Shown piece after piece: positions 17,727 to 24,559 of a DNA stretch of 64,000 nucleotides (positions within the stretch are counted from its first letter, which is position 1; every line of letters begins with the position of its first letter). The translations under genes were made by a program, and so were the position numbers. The stretch comes from Chitinophaga chungangae. GTDB lineage: Bacteria > Bacteroidota > Bacteroidia > Chitinophagales > Chitinophagaceae. The stretch is from the NCBI RefSeq assembly GCF_017742215.1, contig NZ_JAGHKP010000004.1, forward strand, positions 558,001 through 622,000, in the 5' to 3' direction. The notes beneath the pieces are model-generated. The model searched no databases and was not told where the DNA came from. It saw only the letters and a program-made list of their open reading frames with translations.

Positions 17727-18425
17727 ATGGAACCAATCACCCAAACTGCCATGAAACATCCGGATTATTTTAAGGAGGCGCTGTTGCTGGCGTTATTGTT
17801 CGGGCCGATGATCTACCTGGGCATTATCTGGCCTAACCTGCCAGCCACTATCCCCACTAATTTCAACCTCAACGGCATGCCGGACGGGGTGGTGGAAAAG
17901 CGGGAATTCCTCCTGCTGATGATCTTCCTTTTTTTCACCAACGCACTGCTTTACGCGCTTTTCCGGTACATACCGAAGGTAGACGACGGGCAGGAGCCTC
18001 CACAGGATGTGGCGGAACATATCCGGGGGTATTATGGCATCCGTTTCAGGATACATATCTATCTCGCCGTGTTCACCGCTATCGTGATCTACCTGGTGAG
18101 CGCCGGCCGCGAAATATTCCTTGAAAAGTGGGTTTTTGCCGGGGTAGGACTGCTGGTTGCAGCCGTAGGTCTTTACCTGCGCAATCTCAAGCCGAATAAT
18201 TACGTGGGCGTGCGCACGCCATGGACGCTGAAAAGCGACGATATCTGGGTGGAAGTGCATCACATGGCCAGCCGTTTATGGCTGTTCGGCGGGCTCGGCA
18301 TTATTGTGGCGGGGATTTTCCTGCCCATTATCAGCGGGGTTTTCCTCTTTATTTTCGCCGCGGGGGCATTGGCGGCGCTGCCTTACATTTATTCTTACCG
18401 GTTATTTTATAAGACCCATGGCTGA
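17727..18425 (+). CDS. SdpI-family membrane protein with DUF1648-like N-terminus
   Basis: The 232-residue protein has six or seven hydrophobic segments. The N-terminal part (L-P-x-x-I-P-x-x-F-N-x-x-G-x-P-D-G) is the DUF1648 motif. The later N-N-Y-V-G-V-R-T-P-W-T-L-K-S-D-D-I-W motif is the SdpI signature. In Bacillus, SdpI gives immunity to the SdpC toxin; in most other bacteria the role of these proteins is unknown. A start at the ATG at 17751 is also possible. It is divergent from dinB and ends at the terminator at 18456-18498. Confidence 0.85.
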   Translation: MEPITQTAMKHPDYFKEALLLALLFGPMIYLGIIWPNLPATIPTNFNLNGMPDGVVEKREFLLLMIFLFFTNALLYALFRYIPKVDDGQEPPQDVAEHIRGYYGIRFRIHIYLAVFTAIVIYLVSAGREIFLEKWVFAGVGLLVAAVGLYLRNLKPNNYVGVRTPWTLKSDDIWVEVHHMASRLWLFGGLGIIVAGIFLPIISGVFLFIFAAGALAALPYIYSYRLFYKTHG

Positions 18426-18455
18426 TGCAGGTTAACGGCAAGCATGCCTGCAGAT

Positions 18456-18498
18456 AAAAAAAGTAAGAACGGGACAAAAAACGTTCTTACTTTTTTTT
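18456..18498. terminator. Bidirectional terminator between the sdpI-like and crp/fnr genes
   Basis: GTAAGAACG (18463-18471) pairs with CGTTCTTAC (18482-18490), flanked by A7 and T8. It serves both convergent genes and overlaps the regulator's stop codon. Confidence 0.9.
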
Positions 18499-19204
18499 AC
18501 AGGCTGCCATACCCGGATAGCGCGATCAGTTGCCGCACATCGCGGATGATGATCTTTCTCCCCGCCGTATCCAGTATGCCCGCCGTTTTAAATTCTTTCA
18601 AAAACCGCACGACGTTTTCCGTGCCGCTCCCGACCATATTGGCAAGATCGCTGCGGGACACGTTGATCTCCACCAGGCCCTCGCCCCCGGACTTAAATTT
18701 TTCCCGCAGCACGATCAGTGCGATGGCCAGGCGCTCCCTGACGGATTTTTGCGCGAATACCGAAATGCTGTTCACCAGCACCGTAAATTCATGGCTCAGC
18801 GACCGGAGTAGCATCCGGGAAAGTTTGGCCGAACCGTCCAGCACCTGCAAAAAATCTTCCTTCGGTATCAGCCCCGCAATGCTTTCTTCCAGCGCCGCGG
18901 CGGAATCGGGGTAACGCTCGCTGGAAAGTATGGCATGATAGCCCAGCAATTCTCCAGGGTTGGCCACATAAATGATCTGCTCTTTTCCTTTACCGTTCAT
19001 ATGATATTTCTTCACTTTGCCCTGCATCACCACGTAAAGCCCCTGCGGAACGGTGCCCTGGCGGAACAGCACTTCCCCCTTTTTCAACGGCAGCTCGGTC
19101 ATGTTGGCGTATAGAAAGGCGCGCTCTTCCTGGGGAAGATTGTTTAAGATCGATTGGGTGGAAAAATTCCATTTGTCGATGGGGAACAGGCCGTTGATAC
19201 TCAT
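18497..19204 (-). CDS. Crp/Fnr family transcriptional regulator
   Basis: The 235-residue protein has an N-terminal cyclic-nucleotide-binding-like barrel (about residues 25-130, with G-x-L-Y-V-V-x-x-G-x-V-K), a dimer helix, and a C-terminal winged helix (about 165-225). The recognition helix reads G-S-G-T-E-N-V-V-R-F-L and keeps the Glu and Arg that FNR-type proteins use to read TTGAT. The protein contains no cysteine, so it cannot carry an FNR iron-sulfur cluster. A perfect FNR-type palindrome lies 27-40 bp upstream, which suggests autoregulation. Confidence 0.92.
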   Translation of the reverse strand: MSINGLFPIDKWNFSTQSILNNLPQEERAFLYANMTELPLKKGEVLFRQGTVPQGLYVVMQGKVKKYHMNGKGKEQIIYVANPGELLGYHAILSSERYPDSAAALEESIAGLIPKEDFLQVLDGSAKLSRMLLRSLSHEFTVLVNSISVFAQKSVRERLAIALIVLREKFKSGGEGLVEINVSRSDLANMVGSGTENVVRFLKEFKTAGILDTAGRKIIIRDVRQLIALSGYGSL

Positions 19205-19226
19205 ATCAGGTTGTGTTTCGTAGCAG

Positions 19227-19248
19227 AAAATTGATAATTATCAATTTT
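19227..19248. promoter_or_regulatory. FNR-type operator in the divergent crp/fnr - gcvH-like region
   Basis: A perfect 22-bp palindrome has the core TTGAT-AATT-ATCAA (19231-19244), exactly the FNR/DNR consensus TTGAT-N4-ATCAA. A second left half TTGAT follows at 19253-19257. Its centre is about 64 bp upstream of the ATG at 19302. Confidence 0.8.
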
Positions 19249-19289
19249 GAGGTTGATAATTGACTGGACGAATGACCAGTATGTAAAGG

Positions 19290-19297
19290 TAGCTTTG
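19290..19297 (+). promoter_or_regulatory. -7 element (TAGCTTTG) of the gcvH-like operon
   Basis: The exact TAnnTTTG match is followed after 4 bp by the ATG at 19302, so the transcript would be leaderless or nearly so. No -33 TTTG is found at the right spacing, as expected if an activator at 19227-19248 replaces it. Confidence 0.6.
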
Positions 19298-19301
19298 CGG
19301 C

Positions 19302-19706
19302 ATGAAAATATCAACCATATCCCGCCCGCGGATACATTTCACCACGGAACACGCGTGGATCGATTTTAACGGTACGGTCGGGTTCGTGGGTGTTTCCGCA
19401 TTCGGGCTTTGCGGGGTGGAAAAGATCGACGGCATCCGCTGGCGGCGGCCTGCGGGCATGGTGGAGGCCGGCGCGCTGGTGGCCGAAGTGCTGGCCGGCG
19501 AACGGGTGATACCTGTGCACGCGCCGGTAAAAGGCCGGTTCCTGGGAAAGAACCCGAAACTGGGAGAATGCTGCAGCGTTGTGACCGAAAGCCCGGAAGA
19601 CAGGGGATGGCTTTTCCTGCTGGCGCCTTCCGTATTCGGAAGGAAAGAAGAAATGTTGCTCAAACCTGAAGATTACCGCAAATTCATCCGCGGCAAAAAT
19701 TCATGA
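19302..19706 (+). CDS. GcvH-like protein lacking the lipoyl-lysine
   Basis: The 134-residue protein has the fold and length of glycine cleavage H protein: an E-H-A-W-I start (residues 16-20), V-G-F-V-G-V-S, and the A-P-V-K-G turn (74-78). Aligned without gaps to the normal E-S-V-K-A-A-S-D-x-Y-S-P-V-S-G motif, the lipoylated Lys falls on Glu67 (L-A-G-E-R). It therefore cannot carry lipoate there and is unlikely to serve glycine cleavage. No gcvT or gcvP is nearby. It starts a tight operon with a methyltransferase and a SulP transporter behind an FNR-type site. A non-catalytic or regulatory role is an inference. Confidence 0.75.
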   Translation: MKISTISRPRIHFTTEHAWIDFNGTVGFVGVSAFGLCGVEKIDGIRWRRPAGMVEAGALVAEVLAGERVIPVHAPVKGRFLGKNPKLGECCSVVTESPEDRGWLFLLAPSVFGRKEEMLLKPEDYRKFIRGKNS

Positions 19707-19729
19707 ACCCTTAATCGGAACGTTCCGTA

Positions 19730-20311
19730 ATGCATACAGCCTGTTTTAGAAACGACGCCAGCTTCGACTGGTTATATCCCGAAAACATACAAAAGCTTTC
19801 CCGCCGGCACTGGACGCCATTGAGCGTCGCCAAAAAAGCCGCGCATTTCCTCGCCGATGCGCCCGGGAAAAAAATACTCGATGTGGGCAGCGGCGTGGGG
19901 AAGTTTTGCATCATCGGCGCCAATTTTTTCCCGGACTGCCATTTCTGCGGCGTTGAGCAGCGGCGTGAACTGTACGATCACGCCCATGCGGCGAAAACGA
20001 TGGCGGGCGTGAACAACGCGGACTTTATCCACGGAAATTTCACGCAGATAGAAATGGGGGAGTACGATAATTTTTATTTCTATAATTCCTTCTTCGAAAA
20101 CATCGACCAGGATGGAAGGATAGACGACCGGCTGGAATATTCCGTTAGTCTGTATATCTACTATTCGCGATACCTGTTCAAAGGGCTGAACGCCCGCCCG
20201 CCTGGTACCCGCCTGGTCACGTTTCATAGCCTGGAAGAGGAAGTGCCGCCGGATTACAAGCTGGTAGACGCTTCGCCGGACATGTTGCTGAAGATGTGGA
20301 TCAAATGGTGA
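19730..20311 (+). CDS. Class I SAM-dependent methyltransferase
   Basis: The 193-residue protein has the SAM-binding motif I K-I-L-D-V-G-S-G-V-G-K-F (about residues 48-59), an acidic end of strand 2 in C-G-V-E-Q-R, and a N-F-Y-F-Y-N-S-F-F-E segment at the motif IV position. The substrate is unknown. It lies 23 bp after the GcvH-like gene and 16 bp before sulP, so the three form one unit. Confidence 0.75.
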   Translation: MHTACFRNDASFDWLYPENIQKLSRRHWTPLSVAKKAAHFLADAPGKKILDVGSGVGKFCIIGANFFPDCHFCGVEQRRELYDHAHAAKTMAGVNNADFIHGNFTQIEMGEYDNFYFYNSFFENIDQDGRIDDRLEYSVSLYIYYSRYLFKGLNARPPGTRLVTFHSLEEEVPPDYKLVDASPDMLLKMWIKW

Positions 20312-20327
20312 AAACAAGCTGAATGGT

Positions 20328-21986
20328 ATGTTCGTTCCCGCGCTTTTCCGTTCGTTAAAACATTACTCCCGCGCGCAGTTCGGCAAAGATCTGCTGGCCG
20401 GCGTGATCGTGGGGATCGTGGCCTTTCCCCTGGCGATCGCATTTGCCATCGCCTGCGGCGTATCTCCCGAGAAAGGCATTTACACCGCCGTGGTAGCGGG
20501 TTTCATTATCTCCGCTTTTGGAGGCAGCAATGTGCAGATCGGCGGGCCCACCGGCGCGTTCATCATCCTCGTATACGGCATTGTGCAGTCGCAGGGGTTG
20601 CCGGGGCTGATGGCGGCCACTTTCATCGCCGGCATCCTGCTGATGGCGCTGGGTTTTTCGCGGCTGGGCGGCATGATCAAATACATTCCCCATTCCCTTA
20701 TAACAGGTTTTACGAGCGGCATCGCCGTGATCATTTTTTCCTCGCAGGTGAAGGATCTGCTCGGGCTGCGCATGGGTGCGGTACCGGTGGATTTTGTTGA
20801 AAAGTGGCGGGAATATTTTCTGCATATTTCCGGTGTTAACGGGTATGCATTGGCGGTTGCGCTGTTTACCGTCCTGGTGGTGGTCTTTCTCCCGCGTTTT
20901 ACGCGGCGCGTTCCGGGGCCGCTGGCGGCCATACTGGTGGCCACGCTGGCCGTGCGGTACTTTCAGCTGCCGGTGGAAACGATCGGCAGCCGGTACGGCG
21001 GCATCGCGGTGGCGCTGCCTGCGCTTTCGTGGCCCGCGGCGGACTGGAATACCATCAAAAGCGCCATGCAGCCGGGTATCGCGATCGCTTTGCTGGGCGG
21101 TATAGAATCGTTGTTATCCGCTGTTGTGGCGGATGGAATGACGGGTGGAAAACACAACAGCAATATGGAGCTGGTGGCGCAGGGCGGCGCCAATATCGCG
21201 TCTGCGCTTACCGGCGGCATACCGGCCACCGGCGCGATCGCGCGTACGGCCGTGAACGTGAGGAGCGGGGGGCGTACGCCCGTGGCTGGCGTCACGCATG
21301 CGGCCGTGCTGCTCGTAATGTTGCTGGTGGTGGGCGAATGGGCCACGCTGATACCGATGAGCTGTCTCGCAGGCATATTGGCCGTAGTAGCTTATAACAT
21401 GGCTGAAATGAAAGCCTTCAGGAATATCGTGCGCAGCGGCGGCGGAGACCTTGCGGTGCTGCTGGTCACGTTTTTTCTCACGGTCATTTTTGATATCACC
21501 GTCGCCATTGAAGGAGGCATGGTGCTGGCGGCTTTTATGTTCATCCGTAAAATGGCGCGGAGCAGTTATGTGAAAAATATGCAGCCGGAAGGGGATGGCG
21601 ATGCGGGCGGACCGTTGCCTGTAGCGCCGCAACTGCCGCAGGGCGTGGAGGTGTTCGAGCTGAACGGGCCGTTATTTTTCGGGGCTGCTTACAAGTTCAG
21701 GGATGCGATTGCTTTGGCGGGCCGCACGCCGAAGGTGTTGATCCTGAAAATGCGGAATGTGCCGGTGATAGATGCTACCGGGCTGCAGGTGGTAAACGAT
21801 CTGCTGCGGACCTGCGGCCGCAATCATACCCGTTTGATTGTGGCGGGGCTTCAGCCGGGCGTGCGGGAGGAGTTCAGGAAAAGCAGGCTGTTGTTCCGGA
21901 TCGGAAAAAGATATGTGGCGGCAGATCTGCAGGCGGCTATCCGTATTGCATCGGAAATAAATAAAGAAAAGGAGCATAACGGCTGA
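20328..21986 (+). CDS. SulP family inorganic anion transporter
   Basis: The 552-residue protein belongs to the SLC26/SulP family of anion transporters. Ten or more membrane helices fill residues 20-420, with the family motif G-G-S-N-V-Q-I-G-G-P-T-G-A-F. A C-terminal STAS domain (about 440-545) contains P-V-I-D-A-T-G-L. Members move sulfate, bicarbonate, nitrate or other anions; no carbonic anhydrase lies beside it here. It is the last gene of the FNR-box operon. An ATG at 20323 is out of frame. The stop codon lies within an imperfect hairpin (21970-22005). Confidence 0.92.
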   Translation: MFVPALFRSLKHYSRAQFGKDLLAGVIVGIVAFPLAIAFAIACGVSPEKGIYTAVVAGFIISAFGGSNVQIGGPTGAFIILVYGIVQSQGLPGLMAATFIAGILLMALGFSRLGGMIKYIPHSLITGFTSGIAVIIFSSQVKDLLGLRMGAVPVDFVEKWREYFLHISGVNGYALAVALFTVLVVVFLPRFTRRVPGPLAAILVATLAVRYFQLPVETIGSRYGGIAVALPALSWPAADWNTIKSAMQPGIAIALLGGIESLLSAVVADGMTGGKHNSNMELVAQGGANIASALTGGIPATGAIARTAVNVRSGGRTPVAGVTHAAVLLVMLLVVGEWATLIPMSCLAGILAVVAYNMAEMKAFRNIVRSGGGDLAVLLVTFFLTVIFDITVAIEGGMVLAAFMFIRKMARSSYVKNMQPEGDGDAGGPLPVAPQLPQGVEVFELNGPLFFGAAYKFRDAIALAGRTPKVLILKMRNVPVIDATGLQVVNDLLRTCGRNHTRLIVAGLQPGVREEFRKSRLLFRIGKRYVAADLQAAIRIASEINKEKEHNG

Positions 21987-22005
21987 ACCAGCCGGTTATG
22001 CTCCT
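21970..22005 (+). terminator. Imperfect hairpin over the sulP stop codon
   Basis: A long stem AGGAGCATAAC-GGCTG pairs with CAGCC-GGTTATGCTCCT (one bulged G) with an AAC loop. No T run follows, so termination by it is uncertain. Confidence 0.45.
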
Positions 22006-22043
22006 TCGGAATATCGTTATGCCTCAAAAGGCGTTGTGGCCGA

Positions 22044-22508
22044 TCAGAAAGAAGGGAACAGCGCCCTGCCTACTGCTTCGCGGCCCGGCCAGGGAATGGC
22101 GGCGAGGATAAGCACAAGAGCAAGCAGGAAAAAGATCAATGCAGTTTTATGTTTTTTGCCGTCGTCAGACAATTTTTTGATCTTGCTGCGGCCGATATGC
22201 ACCAGCGCGATGGCGATAAGGGCAGTAACGGCGTGATCTACGGGGAAGTACCGGAGGCCGGTATTGCCCATGGCGGCGCCGGGATCGGCCATAAAGGCTT
22301 TGATCAGCGGGCTGACGAAGAAAAGGATAAGCCCCAGCAGGAACTGGATATCGAGGAAGATCATAAAAAAGAGGCCGGCTTTGGTATCGGCGGAAGTATA
22401 GGGTTTTCTGCCGCTAACGCCCATGAGGGCACGAAGTACGGCCCATATCCCGAACAGGAGTATCAGCCATCTGACGATGGAGTGGATACCTAAGATAGTT
22501 TCATGCAT
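22044..22508 (-). CDS. Predicted four-helix membrane protein, cytochrome-b-like
   Basis: With the ATG at 22508 the protein has 154 residues and four hydrophobic helices. Histidines lie in or near the helices (H-S-I-V-R-W in helix 1, F-P-V-D-H-A-V and A-L-V-H-I-G-R in helix 3), a pattern like small b-type cytochromes and related Bacteroidota proteins. The upstream TTG or GTG starts add only hydrophilic residues. Haem binding is an inference. It is divergent from the LexA-like gene and shares its upstream region. Confidence 0.6.
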   Translation of the reverse strand: MHETILGIHSIVRWLILLFGIWAVLRALMGVSGRKPYTSADTKAGLFFMIFLDIQFLLGLILFFVSPLIKAFMADPGAAMGNTGLRYFPVDHAVTALIAIALVHIGRSKIKKLSDDGKKHKTALIFFLLALVLILAAIPWPGREAVGRALFPSF

Positions 22509-22557
22509 AGTTAATTGAGTTTGTCCGCACAAAAATAAGCGGATATGCGAAGAATAA

Positions 22558-22617
22558 TTTGGTAAATATAAAAAATAATTGCTAATTTTGTTAGCATTGT
22601 TGTACTAAATTATTTAG
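22558..22617 (+). promoter_or_regulatory. Promoter and two operators of the LexA-like gene
   Basis: The -33 TTTG (22558-22561) and -7 TAATTTTG (22583-22590) are 21 bp apart. The -7 box lies inside the inverted repeat GCTAA-TTTTG-TTAGC (22581-22595). A second repeat CTAA-ATTAT-TTAG (22605-22617) lies 2 bp before the ATG at 22620. Binding of the repressor here would shut off its own gene. The same motif flanks the dinB promoter. Confidence 0.7.
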
Positions 22618-22619
22618 GG

Positions 22620-23375
22620 ATGTCTACTGTTTGCCGTAACCTGAAATATCTGCGCAAGCAAAAGGGCTGGACGCAGCAGGAATTTGCCGACCGTTTGAAT
22701 ATCAAGCGGTCCTTGCTGGGCGCATACGAAGAAGAACGCGCCGAGCCGCGCACCGAGGTATTGGAGCAGGTCAGCGACATGTTCCGTGTATCGATCGACG
22801 ATCTGCTTCGCCGCGATCTTAGTTCCCAGAAGGAGAGTTTCCTGGAGCGCCGCCGTCAGCAGAAGCTGGGCAGCAACGCCCGTCAGAACGTGGTGTTTGT
22901 TCCGGTGAAAGCCGCGGCCGGTTATCTTGCCGGTTTTAACGACGAGGAATTTATCGAAGAGCTGAACACATTCACGCTTCCGATGCTGGGAGCGGGCAGT
23001 TACCGCGCTTTCGAGATCGCGGGGGATTCGATGTTGCCGACGCCTTCAGGTTCCGTTGTGGTTTGTCATAAGGTAGACGGTTGGGAAGATATCCGGAATA
23101 ACGAAGCGTATATCGTGGTAACCAACCGCGAAGGCATCGTATATAAACGCGTGGTGAAAAGCAACCGCTCCAAAACCAAAGTAACGCTGGTGTCCGACAA
23201 TCCGCAATACGATCCGTATGCCGTAAATATGGACGAAGTGCTGGAGATCTGGCAGGCCGACGCCGTGATCCAGAAAATGGGCCAGCAGCACCGCATGAGC
23301 GTAAACCACCTGGCCGGCATGGTGAATCAGTTGCAGGAGCAGGTGAGCATGTTGAAGAAGCAGATGAAGAATTAG
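22620..23375 (+). CDS. XRE-family repressor with S24 LexA-like autocleavage domain
   Basis: The 251-residue protein joins an N-terminal helix-turn-helix of the XRE type (about residues 5-62) to an S24/LexA-like domain (about 90-215). All three autocleavage elements are visible: an Ala-Gly site in K-A-A-A-G (Ala100-Gly101), the serine in A-G-D-S-M-L (Ser137) and the lysine in V-Y-K-R-V (Lys176). A short coiled-coil-like tail follows. No classical LexA winged helix is present. Its promoter holds two copies of the repeat also found before dinB, so it likely controls the translesion genes in response to damage. Phage-type repressor ancestry is possible. Confidence 0.85.
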   Translation: MSTVCRNLKYLRKQKGWTQQEFADRLNIKRSLLGAYEEERAEPRTEVLEQVSDMFRVSIDDLLRRDLSSQKESFLERRRQQKLGSNARQNVVFVPVKAAAGYLAGFNDEEFIEELNTFTLPMLGAGSYRAFEIAGDSMLPTPSGSVVVCHKVDGWEDIRNNEAYIVVTNREGIVYKRVVKSNRSKTKVTLVSDNPQYDPYAVNMDEVLEIWQADAVIQKMGQQHRMSVNHLAGMVNQLQEQVSMLKKQMKN

Positions 23376-23434
23376 GAGATTGTGATTGCAGTGAATTGAT
23401 GTTGAAGAAGCGGTGAAGAATTGGAAGGTTGTGG
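23349..23434 (+). repeat. Imperfect tandem duplication of the LexA-like gene's 3' end
   Basis: ATGTTGAAGAAGC followed by GTGAAGAATT-like sequence occurs at about 23349-23384 and again at 23399-23434, offset by 50 bp. The second copy lies after the stop codon and has small differences. Confidence 0.6.
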
Positions 23435-23881
23435 TTTTTGTAGCGACAGGAAGACTGACGAGATCGTGTTCCGGTTGCTACTGCGTTTCAGATTTTTAAA
23501 AATGCCGTACGCCTAAAAGGCTGATGAATATCCCGTAAAGATTTTGGCATGGAAGAATGCATCTCATGTCATATGCAAGGGAACTTCATCCTTGTTCGTA
23601 CCCCATGTTAACCATTAGGAACCGTCTCAAGATGCTTGTTGAGGCGGTTTCTTTTTTGGAAAGGGGGATGGATGGACCTTTATCCTCATGACGAATGATT
23701 TGGAATCATTATTCGCATGCTGATTTATTGAATGTTTTTAACCTATTGTTGAAGTGGTTCTTTTTTTTTGATTAAAGTGAACACGTTGATGAAATGTCCT
23801 GGCATCATATTCAATCTGCTGCATTGAATCATTAAATTTGTTAAGCTTGATTGAATCGATTTCTTTTTAAAGGCCGGAGCA
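23435..23881. other. Intergenic region after the LexA-like gene
   Basis: No gene is seen. It contains the terminator at 23620-23657. The remaining 220 bp to the pdeM stop codon are AT-rich without clear structure. Confidence 0.5.
23620..23657 (+). terminator. Intrinsic terminator downstream of the LexA-like gene
   Basis: AACCGTCTCAA pairs with TTGAGGCGGTT (one G-T pair) around an 8-nt loop, followed by TTTCTTTTTT. It lies 245 bp after the stop codon, so either the transcript has a long tail or an unseen short RNA ends here. Confidence 0.75.
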
Positions 23882-24532
23882 TCAAACCCTGAAGATCTTC
23901 CGCTCCGCAATCACAAACACCGTCGATGAAGCCTCCGGCTCTACCGAATACATCCCCGTAAATGCGCTGAACGCCGGTAATACCGCCCCTTCGCCGCCGA
24001 AATAAAAACACGGCAGCCGCAGTTTCTGACGGCCGAATCCCACCATCCAGACGCCTGGGTGAATATGACCCGAAAAAACATACTGCCCGTTCAACGGTTG
24101 CGGCTGATCTTTCAGATCATGCACGAAATAAATATCGCCAAGCTGCAAAAAAGGCTGGGAAACGATCTCCAGCTGCTCATATATCTCCGGCGCCATGATG
24201 TCGTGGTTGCCGGTGATCAACTCGAAACGGATATGCGGGAACTGGCGCCGCCAAATTTTGAAATATTGTACCTCGTTGTTAGCCTCGCTGTGAAACATAT
24301 CTCCCACCACAATCACCCGCAAAGGATCGTATTTTGTGATCAGCTGCTGCAAACGGTACAGATCGTCCTGCACAATATTCGCCGGCACCGCAATGCCCGC
24401 CTTGCGGAAATGCGCGCTTTTCCCCACATGCAGGTCCGCTATCACCAGCGCCCGCTCTTCCTCCCAATATGCCGCCCTCCCGGCAGACAGGCGCCAATGC
24501 TGACCCCTGAATAAATGTAAAACGTCTTCCAA
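23882..24532 (-). CDS. pdeM: Ligase-associated DNA damage response endonuclease PdeM
   Basis: The 216-residue protein is a calcineurin-like metallophosphoesterase. All metal motifs are visible: A-D-L-H-V-G-K (about residue 32), G-D-M-F-H-S (about 77), G-N-H-D (about 107) and G-H-I-H-P-G (about 154). PdeM occurs with an Lhr-like helicase, an ATP-dependent ligase and an MBL-fold exonuclease in many bacteria and is thought to act in DNA repair. Here it lies 27 bp after the helicase gene on the same strand. Confidence 0.9.
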   Translation of the reverse strand: MEDVLHLFRGQHWRLSAGRAAYWEEERALVIADLHVGKSAHFRKAGIAVPANIVQDDLYRLQQLITKYDPLRVIVVGDMFHSEANNEVQYFKIWRRQFPHIRFELITGNHDIMAPEIYEQLEIVSQPFLQLGDIYFVHDLKDQPQPLNGQYVFSGHIHPGVWMVGFGRQKLRLPCFYFGGEGAVLPAFSAFTGMYSVEPEASSTVFVIAERKIFRV

Positions 24533-24559
24533 TTATGTTATGCGATTAAAAATTAAAAC

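Noticed and set aside
17727..18425. SdpI-like gene as immunity for a nearby peptide toxin
   Set aside because: No sdpC-like toxin or sdpAB genes are found around it; the family name alone does not support a toxin system here.
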